A DNA stretch of 10,862 nucleotides from Pseudomonadota bacterium (GTDB lineage Bacteria > Pseudomonadota > Gammaproteobacteria > Xanthomonadales > Xanthomonadaceae). The translations under genes were made by a program, and so were the position numbers. Positions within the stretch are counted from its first letter, which is position 1, and each line of letters opens with the position of its first letter. The stretch covers positions 1 to 10,862 of the forward strand of contig JAFAFD010000454.1 of the NCBI GenBank assembly GCA_023423675.1, given 5' to 3'. Under the pieces are notes generated by a model. It had not been told where the DNA came from. It ran no database searches and saw nothing but the letters and a program-made list of their open reading frames with translations. This document shows positions 6,079-10,862 of the stretch, one piece after another.

Positions 6079-7077
6079 ATGGTGGATCGCAGGCAGTTCC
6101 TTCAGGCCGGAGCACTGGCCGCAGGCGTGGCGGCATTGCCGGGCGTGCAGGCGCGCGCGCAGGGCGGGGCGAAGGTCGTTTCAACCTGGGATTTCGGCGT
6201 GCCGGCCAACCAGGCGGCATGGAAGGTACTGGCCAACGGGGGCAGCGCGCTGGATGCGGTTGAGGCCGGTGCGCGCTGGGCCGAGAGCGAGCTGTGCAAT
6301 CCCACCGTCGGCCATTGCGGCAACCCGGATCGCGACGGCGTGCTGAGCCTGGACGCCAGCATCATGGACGGCGATGGCCGCTGCGGTGCGGTCGCCGCGC
6401 TGGTCGACATCCTGCACCCGGTATCGGTGGCCCGCAAAGTGATGGAGAACAGCCCGCACGTGCTGCTGGTGGGCGAGGGCGCGCAGCAGTTCGCGGTGCA
6501 GCAGGGCTTCGAGCGCCAGCACCTGCTGACGCCGCAGGCCGAGGCGGCCTGGCGCGAGTGGCTGAAGACCGAGAAGTACCAGCCGCAGATCAACGCGGAG
6601 CGCCGTGGCATTCCCGGCAACAGCGACAACCACGACACCATCGGCATGCTGGCGCTGGATGCCAAGGGCAACCTCGCCGGCGCCTGCACCACCAGTGGCA
6701 TGGCCTGGAAACTGCACGGCCGCGTGGGCGACAGCCCGATCATCGGTGCCGGACTCTACGTGGACAACGAAGTGGGTGCAGCCACGGCCTCGGGCGTGGG
6801 CGAGGAAATGATCCGCAACGCGGCCTCGTTCCTGGTGGTCGAGCTGATGCGCCAGGGGCGCACCCCGGCCCAGGCCTGCCGCGAGGCCATCGACCGGGTG
6901 GTGCGCAAGCGCCCCGAGGCGAGCAAGACGCTGCAGGTCTGCTTCCTGGCGATGAACAAGCAGGGCGAAGTCGGCGCGTACGCGTTGCATCGCGGCTTCG
7001 TCTACGCGGTGTGCGATGCGCAGCGCCAGGACGACCTGCGCGACTCGCCGTCGATCTACACGAGCACCCAGGCATGA
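6079..7077 (+). CDS. N4-(beta-N-acetylglucosaminyl)-L-asparaginase (glycosylasparaginase), Tat-exported Ntn-hydrolase
   Basis: This enzyme cleaves the amide bond between asparagine and N-acetylglucosamine at the core of N-glycans, giving aspartate and 1-amino-GlcNAc, which breaks down to GlcNAc and ammonia. The 332-residue precursor begins VDRRQFLQAGALAAG, a twin-arginine (Tat) signal with likely cleavage after Ala27, so it acts in the periplasm. The family signature GNSDNHDTIGM (180-190) places self-cleavage between Asp186 and the nucleophile Thr187. Further matches are TTSGMAWKLHGRVGDSP (204-220), whose Arg215 and Asp218 bind the amino acid part, and GAGLYVDNEVGAATASG (223-239). The sequence resembles Elizabethkingia (Flavobacterium) glycosylasparaginase more than isoaspartyl peptidases, which lack the KLHGRVGD segment. 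It follows glk by 59 nt and overlaps cutC by 4 bp (ATGA). No key residue is missing. Confidence 0.93.
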   Translation: MVDRRQFLQAGALAAGVAALPGVQARAQGGAKVVSTWDFGVPANQAAWKVLANGGSALDAVEAGARWAESELCNPTVGHCGNPDRDGVLSLDASIMDGDGRCGAVAALVDILHPVSVARKVMENSPHVLLVGEGAQQFAVQQGFERQHLLTPQAEAAWREWLKTEKYQPQINAERRGIPGNSDNHDTIGMLALDAKGNLAGACTTSGMAWKLHGRVGDSPIIGAGLYVDNEVGAATASGVGEEMIRNAASFLVVELMRQGRTPAQACREAIDRVVRKRPEASKTLQVCFLAMNKQGEVGAYALHRGFVYAVCDAQRQDDLRDSPSIYTSTQA

Positions 7078-7811
7078 GCGTGCGCCTGGGGTTGGAGATC
7101 GCCAGCAACTCGGTGGCCTCGGCACTTGCCGCGCAGGCCGGTGGTGCCGACCGCATCGAACTGTTCGACAACCTCGCCGAGGGCGGCACCACGCCGTCCT
7201 TTGCCAGCATCGCCATTGCCCGCGACCGGCTGACCATTCCGCTGTTCGTGCTGGTGCGCCCGCGTGCCGGCGATTTCCACTACGACGCACTGGAAACCGA
7301 GCTGATGCTGCGCGACATCGCGCAGTGCCGCGCACTGGGCTGCGATGGCGTGGTGGTCGGCGCGCTGGATGCGCAGGGTGACATCGACCTGCCGCTGTGC
7401 CGCGAGCTGGTCCGGGCCGCCGGGCCGCTGCAGGTCACGTTCCATCGCGCTTTCGATGCGACCCGCGATCTGTCCGCGGCGCTGGAGCAGGTGATCGGCC
7501 TCGGCTGCCAGCGCGTGCTGACGTCGGGCGGGCAGGTCAGCGCGGAGGCCGGCAGCAAGGTGCTGGCTGGGCTGGTCACCCAGGCGGCGGGGCGCATCAG
7601 TGTGATGGCCGGTGCCGGCCTGGGCCCGGCCAACATCGCCGGCGTCGCCCGCCAGACCGGCTGTGTCGAACTGCATGCTTCGGCCAAAGGCCTGCGGCGT
7701 TCGGACATGCAGTTCCAGAACCCGGTGCTGCGCGGCCTGGACCCGGACTGGAGCCAGACCAGCACCGCCACCGTGGCGGCATTGCGCAAGGCGCTGGACG
7801 GCGCGCAGTAA
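7074..7811 (+). CDS. cutC: CutC family protein (annotated as copper homeostasis protein)
   Basis: The 245-residue product is a predicted cytoplasmic TIM barrel with all CutC hallmarks in order: LEIASNSVASALAA (7-20), GGADRIELFDNLAEGGTTPS (23-42), LFVLVRPRAGDFHY (57-70), GCDGVVVGALDAQGDID (89-105), TFHRAFDATRD (122-132), RVLTSGG (146-152) and SVMAGAGL (175-182). CutC was named from E. coli copper-tolerance work, but its biochemical activity is unsettled and the conserved polar barrel residues suggest an enzyme. No Cys/Met-rich copper motif is visible. The ATG overlaps the asparaginase stop as ATGA and has only a weak ribosome-binding sequence, so it is probably translated by coupling to that gene. 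This context points to a role tied to glycoasparagine breakdown rather than copper. The family call is firm; the function is not. Confidence 0.92.
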   Translation: MSVRLGLEIASNSVASALAAQAGGADRIELFDNLAEGGTTPSFASIAIARDRLTIPLFVLVRPRAGDFHYDALETELMLRDIAQCRALGCDGVVVGALDAQGDIDLPLCRELVRAAGPLQVTFHRAFDATRDLSAALEQVIGLGCQRVLTSGGQVSAEAGSKVLAGLVTQAAGRISVMAGAGLGPANIAGVARQTGCVELHASAKGLRRSDMQFQNPVLRGLDPDWSQTSTATVAALRKALDGAQ

Positions 7812-7823
7812 CCCGCTTTTCTT

Positions 7824-7847
7824 GTAGAGCCGAGCCCACGCTCGGCT
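7824..7847 (+). repeat. SMAG/REP-like element, forward copy
   Basis: GTAG (7824-7827) is followed by an 8-bp perfect stem, AGCCGAGC (7828-7835) with GCTCGGCT (7840-7847), and a 4-nt CCAC loop. This is the GTAG-plus-hairpin layout of Stenotrophomonas SMAG palindromes. It lies 12 nt after the cutC stop, preceded by a short T-rich run (CTTTTCTT), and is followed by a second copy in the opposite orientation. Confidence 0.75.
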
Positions 7848-7867
7848 GCTCTTTGCGGCAAGCAACG

Positions 7868-7893
7868 GCATCCGAGCATCGGCTCGGCTCCAC
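7868..7893 (-). repeat. SMAG/REP-like element, inverted copy
   Basis: Read on the minus strand it begins GTGG (7893-7890), one base different from GTAG, then AGCCGAGC, a CGAT loop and GCTCGGAT. It matches the forward copy at 11 of 12 bases over the head and first stem arm. The two elements face each other about 20 nt apart, so the whole 7824-7893 region can also fold as one long hairpin, as paired REPs (BIMEs) do. Such pairs often mark transcript ends or protect upstream mRNA, here cutC. Confidence 0.65.
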
Positions 7894-8087
7894 AACGCCG
7901 CAGGTCACCGCACCCACAACAGAATTCCGCGCACGCATGTCGTGATCACGCCACCTCGATGTGCCGTCGCCGCGCATCCGCGCATCGCAAATCATTGATT
8001 CCTCGATAGACGTGCGGTCTTTTACGACTGCGTGGTGTGCATTGCTGCGCCGCGTGATGCCAAGACTCGTTCAGCCATGCTTTAGTT

Positions 8088-8131
8088 TGGATCGATCCAC
8101 AGGGGAGGGCGCGGATCCGGTATGGATCGAT
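8088..8131 (+). promoter_or_regulatory. Repeated TGGATCGAT sites upstream of the receptor gene (operator candidate)
   Basis: TGGATCGAT occurs at 8088-8096 and 8123-8131, 35 nt apart. The first is part of the perfect 10-nt palindrome GGATCGATCC (8089-8098), and CGGATCCGG (8112-8120) lies between them. Repeated palindromic sites about 80-120 nt before a receptor start suit a repressor or activator, but the binding protein is unknown and chance is possible. Confidence 0.3.
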
Positions 8132-8211
8132 GCAAGTGCCCTGGGTCGACGTCTCTGCAGTGCCGCTGTTCCTCGCATCCGCGCGCCCACACCAACGAAG
8201 AGCAACCGCCC

Positions 8212-10862
8212 ATGGCTCAGTTCGTCCGTAACCGTCGTCATCTGTTGTCCCAGGCCCTGTTGCTGGCCCTGCTGCCGCTGGCGGCCAGTGCACAGGACGC
8301 CGACAGTGCGTCCGCCACCAAGGATCTGGACGCGGTCACCGTCACCGGCTCGCGCATCAAGCGCGCCAGTGTCGAAGGCCCGGCCCCGGTCAACGTGATC
8401 TCCGCACAGCAGATCCAGAAGGAAGGCTTCGTCACCGTCTACGACGCGTTGAAGACGCTGACCGAAGCAACCGGCACCGTAGAAGCAGCGTCGCAGTGGG
8501 GCTCGCACACGCCCAATGCCAGCGGCCTGAACCTGCGTGGCATGGGCCCGAACCGGACCCTGCTGCTGGTCAACGGTCGGCGCGTGGCCGACTACCCGCT
8601 GCCCTATGGCGGCGAGACCAACTTCTCCAACTACAGCAACATTCCCGCCGCCGCAGTGGAACGCATCGAAGTGCTGACCGGTGGCGCCTCGGCCATCTAC
8701 GGATCGGATGCGATCGCCGGCGTGGTCAACGTCATCCTCAAGACCAACTACGACGGTGATGAAGTGCGCGTGCGCGGCGGCACGTCCACCGAAGGCGGCA
8801 GGGACACCTGGGATCTTTCCTGGGCCGGCGGCAAGACCGGCGACCACTGGAGCGTGACCTATGCGCTGCAGTACACCAAGCGCGATCCGCTGTTCGGCCG
8901 GGACCGGCCGCAGATGGACGATGCCGACGATGCGCCGTATCCGTCCTGGAACATGGAGCAGCGCAAGGTTGGCTTCCGACCCACGTCCGGCCTGGCGCTC
9001 ATTGACCCCGGCACCGGAGAGCGCCTGGCACCCCCCACTGGAACCTGCGAGAAGTTCGACGGCGAGTACTACACCGCTGATCGCCTGGTCTACAACTACA
9101 ACGCCAACACGGTAACCAACACCGGGCGCCTGTGCGGCATGAGCGCCGACTACGCCAACTGGCTGCTGACCGGTGGCTCGGAAAACCTCTCCGGCAACCT
9201 GTATGCCACGTTCGACTTCGGCCACGATCTGCAGGCCTGGAGCAATCATGCCGTCTACCGCTCCGAAGCGCTGTGGGGCACCAATCCGCCCAGTGTCACC
9301 CTCGTCGACGATGCCAACGGCTACTACTGGGATGCCAACCGCGATCGCCCATTTCTGGGCGTGCGCCAGTTCACCCCCAACGAGGTCGGCGGCCTGGACA
9401 CCCTGCGCAATACCAACCGCGAATTGTCCTGGGATGTCAGCGCCGGCCTGCGCGGTCGCCTGGCAGACCGCTTCGACTGGAGTGCGTCGGTGGGGCGTTC
9501 CTACTACCGCGTGGAAGAACGGCAGAACGTGGTGGATGAGCAGAAGTCGTATGACTTCTTCCTCGGCCCGCGACTGGGCACCACGGCCGACGGGGAAGCG
9601 ATCTATGCCTTGAACGAATCGCGCTGGTGGAACCCGATCACCCCCGACGAGTATTGGCAGATGGGTACGGTGGCGCGCAATCGTGCCTCGTCGTGGGTCA
9701 ACCAGGCTTCGGCCGACATCACCGGTGAACTCTTCCAGGGCTGGGCCGGACCGGTTTCGTTTGCCGCAGTGGCTGAAGTCGCGCGGCAGGGCTATCACCT
9801 CAGCCCCGACCCGCGCGCGGGCATCGACTTCGACCTGCAGAACGTCGACCGTGGCGGTGGCGAGCGCACGCGCTATTCGGCAGGCGTGGAGTTCAAGATT
9901 CCACTGGCCGACAGCCTGATCGCTACCGCTGCGGCGCGCTACGACCGCTATGGCAGCTACAAGGCCGATGACAGCGCCGACGCAGTGAGCATCGGCAGCC
10001 AGAAGGAAACCACCTGGAATGCGGGCCTGGAGTGGCGGCCGTTCGAGTCGCTGCTGGTGCGAGGTTCCTATGCCACCAGCTTCCACGCCCCGGACATGCA
10101 CTACCTGCTGGGCCAGCCCAGCAGTTCGCAGGTGCTGACCTATGACCGGCTGCGCTGCATTGAAAGTGGCGCCTACCTGGTCAACGAGTGCGGCGCGGGC
10201 AATCCCGATGTCTGGTACGCGTTCGATGTGAACCGCCGCGGCACGCCGCTGTTGCGTTCTGAAACCGGTGATTCCTGGACCGTCGGTTTCGTCTGGGATG
10301 TGCTGCCGAACCTCTCGGTCAGTGCCGATTACTGGGCGATCAAACTGCAGGACATGATCGTCGACGTTGGCGCCGACGAAGTGCTGGCCAGTGAGGCCGG
10401 CTGCTTGACCGGCAAGAACATCGACGGCACGCCGTGGTCGAACCCGGCCGGTGGCGAATACTGCGCCGGCATCCTTGCGCGCGTGAACCGCGACAGCAAC
10501 GGGCGCCTGGTTTCCATCGAGCGCGGGCCCTTCAACCTGGCCAGCCGTGAGGTCCGAGGCATTGACCTGACCGCGCGCTACCGCCTGGAAACCGCCGCTT
10601 GGGGGAGCTTCCAGCTTGGGGTGAACTACACCAACCAGCTCTCGACCAAGGAGCAGCGTTACGCCAACGATCCCAATCCCGAGCGCCGCGACCGCGACCT
10701 GCGCAGCAAGCTGCGCGCCAGCCTGGGTTGGCAGCATGGCAACTGGAACGCCAATGTCTACGCAGACCGCGTGGGATCGGTGCCGGGCGTGCGTTACCAC
10801 TGGGGCACCGACCGCCTGGACAACCCCGGGGGGTGCCTGCCGTTCGCCGATGGCTATGTGCC
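8212..10862 (+). CDS. TonB-dependent outer-membrane receptor (3' end outside window)
   Basis: Translation from ATG 8212 is open for 883 codons to the window edge with no stop. A Sec signal peptide occupies residues 1-27 (LLSQALLLALLPLAASA, cleavage after Ala27). A TonB-box-like segment, DLDAVTVTGSRIKR, covers 38-51. The plug domain (about 45-180) has the typical ISAQQIQKEGFVTVYDALK, LNLRGMGPNRTLLLVNGRRV and RIEVLTGGASAIYGSDAIAG motifs. The remainder is an alternating polar/aromatic beta-barrel. Cysteines occur as likely pairs in loop regions (GTCEK/RLCGM; RLRCIE/NECGAG; AGCLTG/EYCAG), suggesting disulphide-closed outer loops. Such receptors import siderophores, vitamins or oligosaccharides using TonB energy; nothing here identifies the ligand. 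The region lacks the TIGR01782-like N-terminus of the large Xanthomonas-Caulobacter receptor group as I remember it. It faces the same way as the catabolic genes but is separated by 400 bp with a REP pair, so it is probably a separate transcript. Confidence 0.93.
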   Translation, partial: MAQFVRNRRHLLSQALLLALLPLAASAQDADSASATKDLDAVTVTGSRIKRASVEGPAPVNVISAQQIQKEGFVTVYDALKTLTEATGTVEAASQWGSHTPNASGLNLRGMGPNRTLLLVNGRRVADYPLPYGGETNFSNYSNIPAAAVERIEVLTGGASAIYGSDAIAGVVNVILKTNYDGDEVRVRGGTSTEGGRDTWDLSWAGGKTGDHWSVTYALQYTKRDPLFGRDRPQMDDADDAPYPSWNMEQRKVGFRPTSGLALIDPGTGERLAPPTGTCEKFDGEYYTADRLVYNYNANTVTNTGRLCGMSADYANWLLTGGSENLSGNLYATFDFGHDLQAWSNHAVYRSEALWGTNPPSVTLVDDANGYYWDANRDRPFLGVRQFTPNEVGGLDTLRNTNRELSWDVSAGLRGRLADRFDWSASVGRSYYRVEERQNVVDEQKSYDFFLGPRLGTTADGEAIYALNESRWWNPITPDEYWQMGTVARNRASSWVNQASADITGELFQGWAGPVSFAAVAEVARQGYHLSPDPRAGIDFDLQNVDRGGGERTRYSAGVEFKIPLADSLIATAAARYDRYGSYKADDSADAVSIGSQKETTWNAGLEWRPFESLLVRGSYATSFHAPDMHYLLGQPSSSQVLTYDRLRCIESGAYLVNECGAGNPDVWYAFDVNRRGTPLLRSETGDSWTVGFVWDVLPNLSVSADYWAIKLQDMIVDVGADEVLASEAGCLTGKNIDGTPWSNPAGGEYCAGILARVNRDSNGRLVSIERGPFNLASREVRGIDLTARYRLETAAWGSFQLGVNYTNQLSTKEQRYANDPNPERRDRDLRSKLRASLGWQHGNWNANVYADRVGSVPGVRYHWGTDRLDNPGGCLPFADGYV

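Larger units (their letters stand above)
7812..8211. other. 400-bp non-coding region before the TonB-dependent receptor gene
   Basis: The first 85 bp hold the inverted REP pair. The rest has no credible gene: open frames here have no family-like sequence and run as off-frame shadows into the receptor gene. It contains short palindromes (CGTGATCACG 7941-7950; AATCATTGATT 7990-8000; GGATCGATCC 8089-8098) and an AT-richer patch near 7988-8030 and 8081-8097. That patch is the likeliest place for the receptor promoter, but no clear -35/-10 pair could be assigned. A weak ribosome-binding sequence GAAGAG (8197-8202) lies 9 nt before the receptor ATG. Confidence 0.6.

Noticed and set aside
3134..6220. 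A 1028-codon open frame on the minus strand spanning the phosphoesterase and glucokinase genes
   Set aside because: Its codons line up exactly opposite the sense codons of both genes. It stays open because those genes avoid TTA, CTA and TCA codons, as GC-rich genomes do. The protein has no family-like motifs and the sense strand encodes two clear enzymes.
7397..7945. Plus-strand 182-codon frame overlapping the end of cutC
   Set aside because: It lies in a different frame inside cutC, has a Gly/Ala/Arg-rich shadow-like translation, and crosses the REP pair.
7941..7950. CGTGATCACG considered as a CRP/Clp site
   Set aside because: CRP-like sites need about 6 nt between TGTGA and TCACA half-sites; here the halves abut, so it does not fit.
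7983..8001. Possible Fur box in ATCATTGAT-like sequence upstream of the TonB receptor
   Set aside because: Only about 9 of 19 positions match the Fur consensus by hand alignment. The short AATCATTGATT palindrome is real, but iron control is not supported.
7961..8398. Plus-strand 145-codon frame in the region before the receptor
   Set aside because: It begins in non-coding DNA and runs into the receptor gene in another frame. No ribosome-binding site, no domain and biased composition; it is judged a shadow frame.
8071..10800. A 909-codon open frame on the minus strand opposite the TonB receptor
   Set aside because: It has the same cause: it is in register with the sense codons of the receptor, which lack TTA/CTA/TCA. 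The translation shows no recognisable domain, while the plus strand encodes a signal peptide, plug and barrel.

Overview
The window is GC-rich and densely coded. All seven supported genes lie on the plus strand, five of them linked by 4-11 bp overlaps. It looks like a chromosomal segment of a Xanthomonadaceae bacterium, most likely Stenotrophomonas. That assignment is an inference from three things: the his gene order, the short GTAG-headed palindromic (SMAG-type) repeats between genes, and the combination of a Tat-exported glycosylasparaginase with a large TonB-dependent receptor. No sequence search was possible.

Left part (1-3281): the distal half of a histidine biosynthesis operon in the order hisB(3' end)-hisH-hisA-hisF-hisIE, with successive overlaps of 4, 4, 7 and 11 bp. 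The proteins carry the residues expected for active enzymes. Together they cover the steps from phosphoribosyl-ATP hydrolysis (HisIE), through ProFAR isomerisation (HisA) and ring closure (HisH/HisF), to imidazoleglycerol-phosphate dehydration (HisB). The last gene is odd: hisIE runs about 23 codons past the normal protein end, through a REP-like palindrome, and stops on the start codon of the next gene.

Middle part (3278-7811): a secreted calcineurin-like phosphoesterase of unknown substrate, then a GC-rich hairpin, then a probable small operon of glucokinase, N4-(beta-N-acetylglucosaminyl)-L-asparaginase (Tat-exported) and CutC. The last two overlap by 4 bp. A sigma70-like promoter and a cluster of CGATTCAA repeats sit just upstream of glucokinase. 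The group suggests use of sugar-asparagine (glycoasparagine) units left from N-glycoprotein breakdown, with CutC as a partner of unknown role.

Right part (7812-10862): a 400-bp non-coding stretch holding an inverted pair of GTAG/GTGG palindromes and, nearer the next gene, several short palindromes. It is followed by the first 883 codons of a TonB-dependent outer-membrane receptor cut off by the window end. The receptor may import the substrate of the neighbouring catabolic genes, but nothing in its sequence identifies a ligand.

No tRNA, rRNA, CRISPR array, insertion sequence or phage gene was seen. No clearly new multi-gene defence-like system is visible. The most promising unexplained signals are the glycosylasparaginase-CutC coupling and the repeat-driven extension of HisIE.
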